A DNA stretch of 41,288 nucleotides, taken from assembly GCF_009663775.1 (NCBI RefSeq), contig NZ_RDBR01000017.1, positions 1 through 41,288 on the forward strand. Direction: 5' to 3'. The position numbers were made by a program, and so were the translations under genes. Every line of letters starts with the position of its first letter. The first letter of the stretch is position 1. Under the pieces are notes generated by a model that was not told where the DNA came from, searched no databases, and saw only the letters and a program-made list of their open reading frames with translations. Source of the DNA: Lactobacillus sp. 0.1XD8-4 (GTDB taxonomy: Bacteria > Bacillota > Bacilli > Lactobacillales > Lactobacillaceae). Positions 1 through 12,967 of the stretch are shown one piece after another.

Positions 1-2
1 AA

Positions 3-71
3 ATTGGTCTACAAAAAAGATTTCCACGACCAGATGAATTATTCATCCAACCTATGAAAATCTTACACTAA
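3..71 (+). CDS. Possible 3' end of a gene entering from the left
   Basis: The frame starting at base 3 is open for 22 codons and ends at TAA (69-71), giving a tail that includes KRFPRPDELFIQPMKIL. The composition looks protein-like, but the other two plus frames are also open at the window edge and close earlier, so this is only suggestive. I do not recognise the family. If real, the gene converges on ddl. Confidence 0.3.
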   Translation: MGLQKRFPRPDELFIQPMKILH

Positions 72-123
72 CAATTTTGCTTAACTTTGCAAAGTATTTA
101 CTTACTTTTTATCCATTATAAGA

Positions 124-160
124 ATAATAAAAATCAGAATATTGACGAATCAATATCCTG
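124..160 (-). terminator. Rho-independent terminator of ddl
   Basis: An 11-base stem (135-145 with 150-160, one G-T pair) closes a TTCG-type tetraloop when read on the minus strand. It is followed by a T-rich run (the A-rich bases 121-134). It starts 14 bases after the ddl stop. Confidence 0.85.
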
Positions 161-173
161 ACTCCTTTGTTGC

Positions 174-1310
174 TTAATCATTATTATATTTCTTTTGCCC
201 CACGCGTTCAGTTCCCAACTTACGGAAATCATATTTGATCTTACTATTGCGTTCAAACTCTTCAAGACCTAATTGAATTAGCCGATCAATTAAATCAGAA
301 TATGAAATTCCCGAAACTTCCCACATTTGCGGATAAAGGCTAATATTGGTAAATCCTGGTAATGTATTTGGTTCACCCAGATAAGGCACGTTATTACTAT
401 CCACAAGGAAGTCAATTCGAGCCATCCCCTTCATGCCAAGAGCTTTATATGCCTTTAATGCCATATCAGTAATCTCATCAACTAAATATTGTGGTAATTT
501 TACTGGCAATTCAAAGACTACTCCACTCGCATCGACAAACTTATTTTCATAGTCATAGAATAAATCATCTTTAGGAACACGTACAGCCCCTAACTTAGAT
601 GCAATCGGATGTTCATTTCCTAAAATAGAAATTTCAACTTCTTGTGGCCGATCAATTCCTTGCTCCACTAATACCTTATAGTCGTATTTAAAAGCATCGT
701 CAAGCGCCGTTTCATATTCGTCTGCATTAGTAACACGATGAATCCCTACTGACGATCCCTGTTTAGCTGGCTTTACAAATGTCAGATTGCCTAGTTTCTC
801 TTCAATTCGTCCCCATGAGTAGTCTGCACGATTTTCAGGTGTAACTAATACATAAGGAGTATTACGAATCCCGGCCTGAGTAATTATCTTTTTAGTAAGA
901 TCTTTATCAAAAGCCATGGCACTAGCAGAAATGTTTGAACCAACATATGGCTTGTTAAGGAGCTTAAATAAACCTTGAATTGTTCCATCCTCACCAAGAT
1001 TACCATGGATAACCGGGAAGAAGAAGTCGATCTCTTTTTGTTCGTTTAATGCCATAATGGGGGCTAGCGGACTGGAAAGATCCATTTTGCGATAAGCTTC
1101 TTCAACTACTTCATCCTCTGGCTCACCATCAAAGATTTTTTGTGAAGCCTCATTATTAAGTAAGATTCCATCTTTGGTGAACATAAATAAGCTCACATCA
1201 TACTTATCTTTATCAAGCGCATCGTAAATATTATGTGCTGATCGCTTTGACACATCATGTTCAGAGGAGTTGCCTCCAAATAATAAAGCGATGTGTAATT
1301 TCTTGGTCAT
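174..1310 (-). CDS. ddl: D-alanine--D-alanine/D-lactate ligase
   Basis: ATP-grasp ligase that makes the terminal dipeptide or depsipeptide of the peptidoglycan stem in the cytoplasm. The start is the ATG at 1308-1310 (MTKKLHIALLFGG), because AAGGTGG lies 10 bases upstream; an ATG at 1331 lacks a site. The product is 378 residues, normal for Ddl. Visible marks are the N-terminal GGNSSEHDVS segment (12-21), the HGNLGEDG segment (102-109), the KQGSSVG loop (183-189) and the omega-loop FYDYENKF (251-258). In D-Ala-D-Ala enzymes such as E. coli DdlB the last residue of that loop motif is Tyr; here it is Phe258. Phe marks the D-Ala-D-Lac ligases of vancomycin-resistant lactobacilli and Leuconostoc. 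The gene is monocistronic, with its own promoter and terminator. Confidence 0.96.
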   Translation of the reverse strand: MTKKLHIALLFGGNSSEHDVSKRSAHNIYDALDKDKYDVSLFMFTKDGILLNNEASQKIFDGEPEDEVVEEAYRKMDLSSPLAPIMALNEQKEIDFFFPVIHGNLGEDGTIQGLFKLLNKPYVGSNISASAMAFDKDLTKKIITQAGIRNTPYVLVTPENRADYSWGRIEEKLGNLTFVKPAKQGSSVGIHRVTNADEYETALDDAFKYDYKVLVEQGIDRPQEVEISILGNEHPIASKLGAVRVPKDDLFYDYENKFVDASGVVFELPVKLPQYLVDEITDMALKAYKALGMKGMARIDFLVDSNNVPYLGEPNTLPGFTNISLYPQMWEVSGISYSDLIDRLIQLGLEEFERNSKIKYDFRKLGTERVGQKKYNND

Positions 1311-1362
1311 AGTAAATACCACCTTAAACATTTTTTATCTTAACCGTTTTCCTAGAACCTTA

Positions 1363-1392
1363 AGTATAACATGAACCATAAATATCCGCCAA
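1363..1392 (-). promoter_or_regulatory. Promoter of ddl
   Basis: Read on the minus strand: -35 TTGGCG (1387-1392), 18-base spacer, -10 TATACT (1363-1368), about 50 bases before the ddl ATG. The rest of the 1393-1556 gap shows nothing I recognise. Confidence 0.6.
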
Positions 1393-1554
1393 GGTTATTA
1401 ATAAAAAGAATGTTATTAATCTGAGTTTTTCTGCATTTACTAAACCTATCAATAATAAAATGCCAACACTATGTTATAAATAACCCGGGAAATAATCTTT
1501 TTTAGGACAAGATAAACTAACAACTATCGTACTTAGACTTTACAATATTTAAAA

Positions 1555-1593
1555 TTAAAAACGGTTGGGGAATTTTCCCTCAACCGTTTTTTT
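1555..1593 (-). terminator. Terminator after gcvH, likely bidirectional
   Basis: Hairpin 1561-1587 (ACGGTT...AACCGT with an extended GGGGAA/TTCCCT stem) has T runs on both strands. It directly follows the gcvH stop and ends the mreB-to-gcvH transcript. Confidence 0.88.
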
Positions 1594-1888
1594 AATCTTT
1601 AACTTCTACAATCCAATTTTTGGCTTCATCAGTTGAATTTAATCCAGCTGGATCATCGATAATGCCTTCATTGATTTTAACGATTTTACCATCAATAGGG
1701 CTATCAACATCCGTTACTGCCTTTTCTGCTTCAACCGCAATAAATTTATCATTGTGCTTAAGCGTTGTCCCAGCTGCTGGGACATCAACAAAACTTACCG
1801 CACCAAGCTCATCTCGACCAGTATCATTTAAGCCTACGCGCTTGGTACCGTCAGCTTGTTCCTTTACCCAAAAATAACTTTTTGCCAT
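1592..1888 (-). CDS. gcvH: GcvH-like lipoyl carrier protein
   Basis: Small lipoyl-domain protein of 98 residues. The lipoyl-attachment segment VEAEKAVTDVDSP matches the family pattern, with Lys in the E-x-x-K-A turn. The start is the ATG of MAKSYFWV, set by a GGGGATG site 8 bases upstream; a more distal ATG at 1903 would overlap the preceding stop codon. It lies 14 bases after the rodA stop, so it is translated from the same mRNA. No gcvP, gcvT or lipoate ligase gene is nearby. In Firmicutes lone GcvH proteins can serve as lipoate relay carriers for other 2-oxoacid dehydrogenases; whether that holds here is inference. Confidence 0.9.
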   Translation of the reverse strand: MAKSYFWVKEQADGTKRVGLNDTGRDELGAVSFVDVPAAGTTLKHNDKFIAVEAEKAVTDVDSPIDGKIVKINEGIIDDPAGLNSTDEAKNWIVEVKD

Positions 1889-1902
1889 TTTATACATCCC
1901 CA

Positions 1903-3096
1903 TTATCTAAAATCTCGGTTACTACTAAACATATATGAATGGTGGTGGTAACGCATTGACATTACCATTCCAATCCCAATTAAATTACCAATTAATGAAG
2001 ACCCACCAGCACTAATAAATGGCAATGGAATACCAGTTAGTGGTAACAAGCCAATATTCATTCCAATATTCTCAAAAACGTGGAATAAAATCATCATAAT
2101 AACTCCAGTTGAAATGTACGCATAAAATTCATTTTTCGTATCAAATGTTACCTGAATCATTAAATAAATCAGTAATAAATAAATTAAGATTAATAAAACT
2201 CCACCAATAAAGCCAAAATTCTCACCAATAACTGAGAAAATCATATCGGACTCACGAACCGGAACATATACTTTCGAGTTATTAAAACCAGTACCTGTAA
2301 TACCACCAGATCCAACAGCTTTAATACTTTGCCAAAGTTGATAACCTTGGTTTGTCGTATCCTGTTCTGGATGAAGCCAAGTATCAACCCGATCGAATTG
2401 ATAAGCTTGAAAACCAATATGTTCAAGAATCTGTCGTCCGACATTACTTGTTACCATCGCTAGAGCAGATCCACCAATAACAACCAGTGCTGTGGCTGCC
2501 GGAGCAATGATCCGCCACGTAACTCCAGAAACAAGGATCATTCCACAAAAGATTGCAAAGAAAACCAATCCTGTCCCAAAATCATTTTGGAATTTTAATG
2601 AAATCAAAATTGGTAATAACCATAAAAACATTGTTCCAATTAGTTTCCAATCTGAATCAATTGTATGAACGCTATAGCGATTATTATGAGTTGTAATAAC
2701 CCGGCCCATCATCAAAATATAAGCTGGTTTCATTATTTCTGATGGTTGAAAGGTAAATGGACCAATTGCAAACCAACTTTTTGCTCCTGTACTTGCATAA
2801 TATGCCCGACTATAAAATACCAGAATAGCAAACATCAGAAACACACTTAACCAGTATACAATTGGTGCTAGTTTCCACAATTGCTCGGCATCAAACTGCA
2901 TAATTACGACAATTAAGATTGTCCCGACAGCATACCAAACTAATTGTGTAATAACTTGCCGTGCTACACTAGTTTGCTGCCGGTCATGGACTGCTGCTAC
3001 ATAAATCGATGCTAATCCGATTAATGCTAGTAAGAGAACACAAAATATTATTCCCCAATCAATCCGACTCTCAACATCATTTTGTGAACGTTGCAT
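1903..3096 (-). CDS. rodA: RodA/FtsW family (SEDS) peptidoglycan polymerase
   Basis: Polytopic SEDS-family glycosyltransferase that polymerises lipid II with a partner class B PBP in the cytoplasmic membrane. The 397-residue product has about ten hydrophobic segments and family signatures: KSWFAIGPFTFQPSE (extracellular loop), ALKFQNDFGTGLVF-like text, and the C-terminal TGIPLPFISAGGSS. The start is the ATG at 3094-3096, with AAAGGAG 7 bases upstream; a TTG two codons earlier is less likely. Its place after mreB, yidD and the DUF2969 gene favours RodA (elongation) over FtsW (division), but the two families are hard to separate by eye. Confidence 0.92.
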   Translation of the reverse strand: MQRSQNDVESRIDWGIIFCVLLLALIGLASIYVAAVHDRQQTSVARQVITQLVWYAVGTILIVVIMQFDAEQLWKLAPIVYWLSVFLMFAILVFYSRAYYASTGAKSWFAIGPFTFQPSEIMKPAYILMMGRVITTHNNRYSVHTIDSDWKLIGTMFLWLLPILISLKFQNDFGTGLVFFAIFCGMILVSGVTWRIIAPAATALVVIGGSALAMVTSNVGRQILEHIGFQAYQFDRVDTWLHPEQDTTNQGYQLWQSIKAVGSGGITGTGFNNSKVYVPVRESDMIFSVIGENFGFIGGVLLILIYLLLIYLMIQVTFDTKNEFYAYISTGVIMMILFHVFENIGMNIGLLPLTGIPLPFISAGGSSLIGNLIGIGMVMSMRYHHHSYMFSSNRDFR

Positions 3097-3144
3097 TACC
3101 AAACTCCTTTACAAATTATTAATCAAAGAGGATGGTTCACCAAA

Positions 3145-3369
3145 CTAATGCTGGTGAAGATGATATTGTTGAAGGACCATTTCCAATCCTTCTTCTTGCG
3201 AACGAACATAAAATTCGCTCTGACTGCCTATCAGCATCGCTTTGAAACGCTCATTATCAGTTACGACTTCCCCAATCAACCGGTCACCAATAAAAATCTG
3301 CTGAACAGGTTGATTACGACGTTCAATATCTTTAACGCTGACTTCTATTTTTTTATCTTTCTTTGACAC
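3145..3369 (-). CDS. DUF2969 family protein
   Basis: A 74-residue, charged, soluble protein starting MSKKDKKIEVSVKDIERR. It resembles the DUF2969 family of Lactobacillales, which has no established function. The start is GTG (3367-3369), preceded by AAGGGTG. It sits between yidD and rodA, a common neighbourhood for this family, which suggests a link to the cell-shape operon. There are no membrane segments or cysteines. Confidence 0.8.
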   Translation of the reverse strand: MSKKDKKIEVSVKDIERRNQPVQQIFIGDRLIGEVVTDNERFKAMLIGSQSEFYVRSQEEGLEMVLQQYHLHQH

Positions 3370-3395
3370 TTTTTCACCCTTAATAACTATTATTG

Positions 3396-3629
3396 CTACT
3401 GACGACGAAAAGTAAAATGATTTGGTACAGGATCATAGCCGCCATGAGAGAAAGGCTGGCAACGTAGAATCCGCCATAGTCCTAACAGAATCCCCTTTAT
3501 TCCAAACCGTTGAAGGGATTCTAACATATATTCTGAACAGGTTGGCATAAACCGACAAACCCGATACGGGCGGCGTGCTGAAATCCCCTGCTGGTACCAG
3601 CGGATCAACTTACACAATATCCTTACCAC
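3396..3629 (-). CDS. yidD: Membrane protein insertion efficiency factor YidD
   Basis: A 77-residue basic amphipathic protein with the YidD pattern: YQQGISARRPYRVCRFMPTCSEY near the N-terminus, then GLWRILRCQPFSHGGYDPVP. The three conserved Cys (in RVCRF, PTCSEY and LRCQPF) are present. Family members associate with the inner membrane and help YidC/Sec insertion. It starts at GTG (3627-3629), 6 bases after the mreB stop, with a GGAAGAAG site inside the end of mreB, so it is probably translationally coupled. Confidence 0.93.
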   Translation of the reverse strand: MVRILCKLIRWYQQGISARRPYRVCRFMPTCSEYMLESLQRFGIKGILLGLWRILRCQPFSHGGYDPVPNHFTFRRQ

Positions 3630-3635
3630 GTATAA

Positions 3636-4628
3636 TTACTTCTTCCGTTCTGTCTTTTGCATCCGTTCCAACATTTCACCTGCACCTTTGGCAACATTGT
3701 CCAATGGGTCTTGAGATACAACAACCGGTACCTTTAAACGGGCACTAAATAATTGGTCAATTCCCTTTAGTAATGAAGTACCACCGGTTAACATTATTCC
3801 GCGGTCAATAATGTCACTAGCTAGCTCAGGAGGAATAGTCTCCAAAACATTGATGGCAGCTGAAACAATTTGTTCAAGCGTATCATGTAACGCTTCTTCA
3901 ATCTCATTTTCATTTACAGTGATTTGCTTTGGCATACCACTTGCCACATCACGTCCACGAACGTCCATTGTTTCAGGGTCATCAACACGTAATGCTGTTC
4001 CTAATTCCATCTTAATTTTTTCTGCAGTATGTTCACCAATCACTAAGCCATGCTTATTTTTAATATAAGAAGCGATATCACTATTCATCTTGTCACCAGC
4101 CATCCGAATTGATTGGCTAGAAACTATGTCACCTAATGAAAGGATTGCAATATCACTAGTACCGCCTCCCATATCAATTACCATGTTTCCACGGGGCTTA
4201 AAAATATCTAAGCCAGCACCAATTGCGGCAACTTTAGGTTCGTATTCAAGGTAAACTTTTCCGCCTCCTGATTGCTCAGCAGCCTGAATAATCGCCTTGC
4301 GCTCAATTTCCGTAATGTTAGTTGGTGCGCAGATCATAATATTTGGCTTTGACATAAACCCTTTGACACTCAACTTACCAATAAAGTAAGAAAGCATTTC
4401 TTGAGTAACATCAAAATCAGAAATAACACCATCTTTTAATGGACGAATAGCCCGAATGTTGCTTGGTGTTCGCCCAACCATCCGGTAAGCTTCCGATCCA
4501 ACAGCCAATACTTTATTGGTCTTTGTATCAACCGCAACAACAGACGGTTCATTTAGAACGATGCCCTTGCCTTGAACATAAATCAAAACATTGGCAGTTC
4601 CTAAATCAATTCCAATATCCTTTGCCAT
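3636..4628 (-). CDS. mreB: Actin-like rod-shape protein MreB/Mbl
   Basis: Bacterial actin homologue that forms membrane-associated filaments guiding the elongation machinery. The 330-residue product has the actin-fold phosphate loops (IGIDLGTANVLIYVQGKG at residues 5-22 and VIDMGGGTSDIAILSLGD) and the adenosine motif LTGGTSLLKGID. No mreC or mreD follows, so this is more like the Mbl-type locus downstream of murA and atp than the mreBCD locus. The ATG has a GAAGGAG site 9 bases upstream. Its own promoter lies in the gap to murA. Confidence 0.94.
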   Translation of the reverse strand: MAKDIGIDLGTANVLIYVQGKGIVLNEPSVVAVDTKTNKVLAVGSEAYRMVGRTPSNIRAIRPLKDGVISDFDVTQEMLSYFIGKLSVKGFMSKPNIMICAPTNITEIERKAIIQAAEQSGGGKVYLEYEPKVAAIGAGLDIFKPRGNMVIDMGGGTSDIAILSLGDIVSSQSIRMAGDKMNSDIASYIKNKHGLVIGEHTAEKIKMELGTALRVDDPETMDVRGRDVASGMPKQITVNENEIEEALHDTLEQIVSAAINVLETIPPELASDIIDRGIMLTGGTSLLKGIDQLFSARLKVPVVVSQDPLDNVAKGAGEMLERMQKTERKK

Positions 4629-4654
4629 TAATTTCTTCTCCTTCTAGCTAGTTA

Positions 4655-4699
4655 AGTGTTAACACTAAACTCGTTAATATCGTTCGTAATTATACCACA
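4655..4699 (-). promoter_or_regulatory. mreB promoter with a 12-bp palindrome in the leader
   Basis: The minus strand has an extended -10, TGGTATAAT (TATAAT at 4689-4694), with no good -35. About 22 bases downstream is a perfect palindrome AGTGTTAACACT (4655-4666), between start site and ribosome binding site. It could be an operator or chance; no terminator separates murA from mreB. Confidence 0.5.
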
Positions 4700-4743
4700 A
4701 AATAGGGAGTAAGGCAGAAGTCGCTTATGATTTCACCTTTTCT

Positions 4744-6060
4744 CTAATCTTGGTTTGTTTTATTTTTAGCTGACTTTACAGCTAACTTAATTTTATCGTC
4801 AACGTCAATCCGATCAATCTTTGCCCCTAATTGCCGTAACTTTTGGTGAAGATGATAGTAGCCACGATCAATATATTTGAGATTACGTACTTGGGTAATC
4901 CCATCCGCAGCAAGTCCAGCTAAAACTAATGCCGCGCCTGCTCGCAAATCAGAAGCCGCAACTTCTGCACCGCTAAAATGTGTTGGTCCATTTAAAACCG
5001 CAACTGGTCCATTAATCTGGAATTCAGCATTCATCCGGCGTAATTCTTCAAGATGCATGAAACGCTTTTCGAAAATAGTTTCATCAAGGGTACTTGTCCC
5101 ATTCGCTAACAGTTGTAAAACAGATATCTGGGGCTGCAAGTCAGTCGGAAAGCCAGGATATGGAAGCGTCTTAATATTAGTCGGCAGCAAAACCGATGTC
5201 CCTAACACCCTAATCCCATCTTGTTGAACAACCACTGTTACACCCATTTCTTCTAATTTTGCAATTAAAGAAGAATTATGTTCAGCAATTGCACCCTCGA
5301 CAATGACGTCTCCATTAGTAACAGCAGCCGCAATCATAAATGTTCCCGCTTCAATCCGGTCTGGCATTACATAGTGTTCACACCCATGTAAGAAATTAAC
5401 ACCTTGAATGCGGATAACTTCTGTCCCCGCACCATGAACACGAGCACCCATCTTGTTAAGCATATTTGCAAGATCAACAATTTCTGGTTCACTTGCCGCG
5501 TTTTCAATCGTTGTTATTCCTTGAGCAAGAGTCGCCGCCATCATAATATTTTGTGTCGCTCCGACACTAGGAAAATCAAGATAAATATGGTCACCAATTA
5601 AATGCTCAGCATGAGCTTCTAAATAGCCGTCATGCTGCTCAATAACCGCGCCTAATTGACGAAGTCCTTTTAAATGAAGGTCAATCGGTCGAGAACCAAT
5701 TGCGCAGCCACCTGGCAAGGCTATTTGAGCATGACCAGTTCGAGCAAGTAACGGGCCTAATACAACCATCGATGCTCTCATTCGGCTGACATATTCTAAT
5801 GGCGCTTCAGACGATACTGGGTTAGAAGCGTCCAATGCTAATAAGTGGTTCTCTTCATCAAAGTTGACTTTTATATTTAAAAACCGCAACAACTGGTTCA
5901 TTGTTGTTACATCTGATAGAATCGGGACATTGGATAATTGGATACTTCCACTTGAAGCAAGAATCGCAGCTGCTTGAATCGGCAATACAGCGTTTTTTGC
6001 TCCTTCAACTCTTACCCGACCAGCTAATCGTTGTCCACCCTTGACAATAATCTTCTCCAT
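4744..6060 (-). CDS. murA: UDP-N-acetylglucosamine 1-carboxyvinyltransferase
   Basis: Transfers enolpyruvate from PEP to UDP-GlcNAc, the first committed step of peptidoglycan synthesis, in the cytoplasm. The 438-residue product has the KNAVLP segment (22-27) and the catalytic loop [15 protein letters not shown] with Cys119. That Cys is the usual fosfomycin target, so the enzyme is predicted sensitive. The [17 protein letters not shown] segment near the C-terminus is also typical. Its position after atpC and a DUF1146 gene matches the MurAA copy of Bacillus and lactobacilli. The ATG follows a GGAGGAAC site. Confidence 0.97.
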   Translation of the reverse strand: MEKIIVKGGQRLAGRVRVEGAKNAVLPIQAAAILASSGSIQLSNVPILSDVTTMNQLLRFLNIKVNFDEENHLLALDASNPVSSEAPLEYVSRMRASMVVLGPLLARTGHAQIALPGGCAIGSRPIDLHLKGLRQLGAVIEQHDGYLEAHAEHLIGDHIYLDFPSVGATQNIMMAATLAQGITTIENAASEPEIVDLANMLNKMGARVHGAGTEVIRIQGVNFLHGCEHYVMPDRIEAGTFMIAAAVTNGDVIVEGAIAEHNSSLIAKLEEMGVTVVVQQDGIRVLGTSVLLPTNIKTLPYPGFPTDLQPQISVLQLLANGTSTLDETIFEKRFMHLEELRRMNAEFQINGPVAVLNGPTHFSGAEVAASDLRAGAALVLAGLAADGITQVRNLKYIDRGYYHLHQKLRQLGAKIDRIDVDDKIKLAVKSAKNKTNQD

Positions 6061-6078
6061 AAGTTCCTCCAGTAATAA

Positions 6079-6309
6079 CTATCGAATTAAATAGGTCAAG
6101 TTACCAATTGCGCTTAGGATATTGAGAAAAAATGTTGCACATAAATATCCTAGCCCAGTGGCCATTAAAACAATAAGTAAAGGTAATGTTCGTGGTGGTC
6201 GGTTAAAAAAACGCTCAAAGTGAATACCTTGAATAGCAGCAAACGCTAACCAAACAAAGGCAAACTGGACAACAATCTCTATTAGTGCCCTCAAACCTGT
6301 AATTTGCAA
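6079..6309 (-). CDS. DUF1146 family small membrane protein
   Basis: A 76-residue protein with two hydrophobic segments (about residues 5-25 and 43-65) and the segment ALRALIEIV...GIHFERFFNRPP. It resembles the DUF1146 (YwzB-like) family, which commonly sits between the ATP synthase operon and murA. I prefer the TTG at 6307-6309 (MQITGLRALIEIV), with GAAGGTG just upstream. An ATG at 6342 would add 11 charged residues, has no ribosome binding site and exceeds the usual family length. The function is unknown; the gene lies 18 bases before murA. Confidence 0.82.
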   Translation of the reverse strand: MQITGLRALIEIVVQFAFVWLAFAAIQGIHFERFFNRPPRTLPLLIVLMATGLGYLCATFFLNILSAIGNLTYLIR

Positions 6310-6414
6310 TCGATCACCTTCTTTTAAACTAAATTTAATCATATCATATCACACCGTTAAATTACTGTTTTATAAAAAAGCTTAACGTTATATTAAATAA
6401 GATCCATTTTGAAG

Positions 6415-6455
6415 CAAAAAAAAAGGACTAATGACATTCGTCACAATCCCTTTAA
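6415..6455 (-). terminator. ATP synthase operon terminator
   Basis: Imperfect hairpin 6422-6453 (AAAGG...TGAC, loop GAAT, GTCA...CCTTT) is followed on the minus strand by ten T. It begins about 22 bases after the atpC stop. Confidence 0.8.
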
Positions 6456-6476
6456 TATTCTCAAAATTTAATTTGC

Positions 6477-6905
6477 CTAAATATTGCGTTGCTTAGAAGC
6501 ATTCAAACGATTAATAGCACGTTTGAGGTGAACCTCTGCTCGTGACAAGTCATTTTGGTTATGCTTCTTCTTTGCTTCTGCAATAGCAGATTCAGAGCGC
6601 TCCTTGGCTTTTTGAGCACGCTCAACGTCAATTGCTTCAGGCATTTCAGCACTATCAGCTGCGATTATAGCGTTATGACCATCAAATTGAATGATTCCAC
6701 CATTAACAGCAGCAACTTCATCAGTGCCCTCAGAATGTTTAATTCGGACTGTACTGATTTCTAGCGCAGCAATTAATGGTACGTGGTTGGCCATAACACC
6801 CATTTGTCCACCCGCAGTGTTCATCACGAGCATTGTGACCTTATCATTATCATAGACGGTGCCATCTGGAGTAATAATAGTGACCTTAAAAGTATTTTCA
6901 GCCAT
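6477..6905 (-). CDS. atpC: ATP synthase F1 epsilon subunit
   Basis: Epsilon subunit of the F1 central stalk, coupling gamma rotation to the c-ring and inhibiting hydrolysis. The 142-residue product shows the N-terminal beta-sandwich (FKVTIITPDGTVYDNDKVTMLV) with GVMANHVPLIAALE, then a charged C-terminal helical hairpin (AQKAKERSESAIAEAKKKH). It is the last gene of atpBEFHAGDC, 11 bases after atpD, and is followed by a strong terminator. Confidence 0.97.
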   Translation of the reverse strand: MAENTFKVTIITPDGTVYDNDKVTMLVMNTAGGQMGVMANHVPLIAALEISTVRIKHSEGTDEVAAVNGGIIQFDGHNAIIAADSAEMPEAIDVERAQKAKERSESAIAEAKKKHNQNDLSRAEVHLKRAINRLNASKQRNI

Positions 6906-6916
6906 AATTATCCCTC

Positions 6917-9317
<2,401 letters not shown>

Positions 9318-9352
9318 TAAATCTCACCGTCCTTTCGACTAATCATTATTAA

Positions 9353-10915
<1,563 letters not shown>

Positions 10916-10919
10916 CTAT

Positions 10920-11462
10920 TTATCTAACTAGTAAACGACGAATTTGCTTAATCTTTGAGCTGAGACTACCATCCAATGTCTTATTATTAACATGGACAAT
11001 AACCCCACCTAAAATTTCTGGATCAACATGTTCAGTTAAAGTAACTTCATTAGCGCCAAAGCGTTGTGCAAGGTTTGCTTTTAGTTGATCCTCTTGTTGT
11101 TTATCGAGTTGGATCGCTGTGGTAACGTCAGCATGCATCCGTTTCTTTTTACGGTCATACCGCCGTTCAAACTCATCAATAATTGCGACCATGCAGTCGA
11201 TGCGGCCGTAATCAAAAACCATTTGAATTAAGTTTGCAACATACTTTGAAGCACCCTGCTTTAAATTCTCAATCAATGATTTCTTTTCATCAAGTGACAG
11301 TTGAACCCCCGCAAGTGCGGTGTCCAATCCCTCGTTGTCCTCAAAGACTTGGCGTAAAGCAATTAATTCTTGATAAGTTTGATCGAGTTCGTTATCAGCA
11401 TCGACCAATTCAAACAGTGCCTTTGCGTAACGCTCAGCTACTGTCTTCTTATCAAGACTCAT
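10920..11462 (-). CDS. atpH: ATP synthase F1 delta subunit
   Basis: Peripheral-stalk subunit that joins F1 to the b subunits. The 180-residue protein has the OSCP/delta pattern: [13 protein letters not shown] at the N-terminus and the C-terminal [32 protein letters not shown]. Its ATG lies 11 bases inside the end of atpF, so the two are translationally coupled. Confidence 0.97.
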   Translation of the reverse strand: MSLDKKTVAERYAKALFELVDADNELDQTYQELIALRQVFEDNEGLDTALAGVQLSLDEKKSLIENLKQGASKYVANLIQMVFDYGRIDCMVAIIDEFERRYDRKKKRMHADVTTAIQLDKQQEDQLKANLAQRFGANEVTLTEHVDPEILGGVIVHVNNKTLDGSLSSKIKQIRRLLVR

Positions 11463-11970
11463 GTTCTACCAACCCTTCAATATAGGAATCGATCAATTGT
11501 TTTTGATCGTCTGCCTTTAATTCTTTTTGGATGAGTTTGGAAGCAATCTCAATAGATAAGTTTGCAACGTCATCCTTAGCACTGTTTAATGCATCGCGAC
11601 GTGCTTGTTCAGCATCTTGCTGTGCTTGTTGCTTGAGAGCTTGTGCATCTTTTTGTGCCGTTTCGACAATTTGTGCTCGTTGAGTTTCCCCTGATTTTTT
11701 AGCATTGCTTACAATCTCAGCAGCCTCTTGACGGGAATTTTGTAACTCAGCTTGACGCTTAGCAGCCATCTTTTCAGCACTTTCACGTGAACGAGCAGCA
11801 TTATCAATGTCATTAGCAATCTTGTCCGCACGCTTTTTCATCATGTCTGTTACCGGTTTCCAAGCAAAATGCTTTACCAATAACATCAAGATAATGAAAG
11901 TAACGATGTAGAATACTAAGTCACCAATGTATAAACTGTTTGATTCAGCTAACACACTGTTTACAAACAT
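11452..11970 (-). CDS. atpF: ATP synthase Fo b subunit
   Basis: Peripheral-stalk b subunit: one N-terminal membrane helix (about residues 17-36, [20 protein letters not shown]) followed by a long charged coiled coil rich in Ala, Lys, Glu and Gln. The 172-residue length is usual. [20 protein letters not shown] is the typical tether. The overlap with atpH couples translation. Confidence 0.97.
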   Translation of the reverse strand: MFVNSVLAESNSLYIGDLVFYIVTFIILMLLVKHFAWKPVTDMMKKRADKIANDIDNAARSRESAEKMAAKRQAELQNSRQEAAEIVSNAKKSGETQRAQIVETAQKDAQALKQQAQQDAEQARRDALNSAKDDVANLSIEIASKLIQKELKADDQKQLIDSYIEGLVEHES

Positions 11971-12016
11971 CTATTGACACCTCCTTATCTTAAAATTAAA
12001 AACTCAATTAAAATAA

Positions 12017-12256
<240 letters not shown>

Positions 12257-12259
12257 TTA

Positions 12260-12967
12260 TTATTCGGAAATCTTCCGAGAAATATAAACCGTCGTTAATG
12301 TTACAAAGACATATGCCTGAATTGAACCAATAAATACGGAGAATCCTTGCCATGCAAGTTCCAAAATCAATCCTGGAATAATGGTCAAGGCCCCATGTGA
12401 GAATGCCATGTTGGCGATTAAACTCATCAAAAGTTCACCGGCAAAAATGTTACCAAAGATACGGAGACCTAGAGTTAAGAAGTTAGCAAAATCTTCGATG
12501 ATATTAACAGGAAGCATTAAAGTAAACGGCTTAGTGTACCCTTTAAGATATCCACCAAGACCATTATGAGCTACCCCAGCAGCATGGGCTAATACCATTA
12601 CCATCAAAGAAAGGGTTAACGTAACAACTGGATCTGCCGTTGGACTTCTAAGTATTTCAGCCCCGTTCCAATGGAATTGGAAAATCAAACCGAATTGGTT
12701 AGCAAAGAAGATGAAGACAAACAAAACAAACGCAAAGAAACTATAATGTCCTTGTTCCGATGCCGGCATCTGACTTCGTACAATTCCGTTAGTGAAATCT
12801 ACTAGCCATTCAAATACGTTTTGTGCGCCAGTAGGTTTCATTTGGATCTTTCGTGACATCCCGTAAAGAGTGAAGAACACGATTGCGTAGATAATCAGTC
12901 CAGAAACAATATTCGTTGTATTGAAAGTGAGTCCGAAAAGCTTAAAAGTTAAAGCATCACCGCCCAT
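12260..12967 (-). CDS. atpB: ATP synthase Fo a subunit
   Basis: Proton-channel a subunit with about five to six membrane helices in 235 residues. The essential Arg is Arg169 in [17 protein letters not shown], and the C-terminal segment [25 protein letters not shown] is typical. It is the first gene of the operon; no atpI precedes it. Of two overlapping ATGs the one at 12965-12967 is chosen, 7 bases after AGGTGG; the ATG at 12971 is only 3 bases away and opens a 4-codon frame. Confidence 0.97.
   Translation of the reverse strand: MGGDALTFKLFGLTFNTTNIVSGLIIYAIVFFTLYGMSRKIQMKPTGAQNVFEWLVDFTNGIVRSQMPASEQGHYSFFAFVLFVFIFFANQFGLIFQFHWNGAEILRSPTADPVVTLTLSLMVMVLAHAAGVAHNGLGGYLKGYTKPFTLMLPVNIIEDFANFLTLGLRIFGNIFAGELLMSLIANMAFSHGALTIIPGLILELAWQGFSVFIGSIQAYVFVTLTTVYISRKISE

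Noticed and set aside
4877-5227. Long plus-strand open frame opposite murA
   Set aside because: Antisense to a clear, full-length murA; no ribosome binding site and composition follows the complementary codons.
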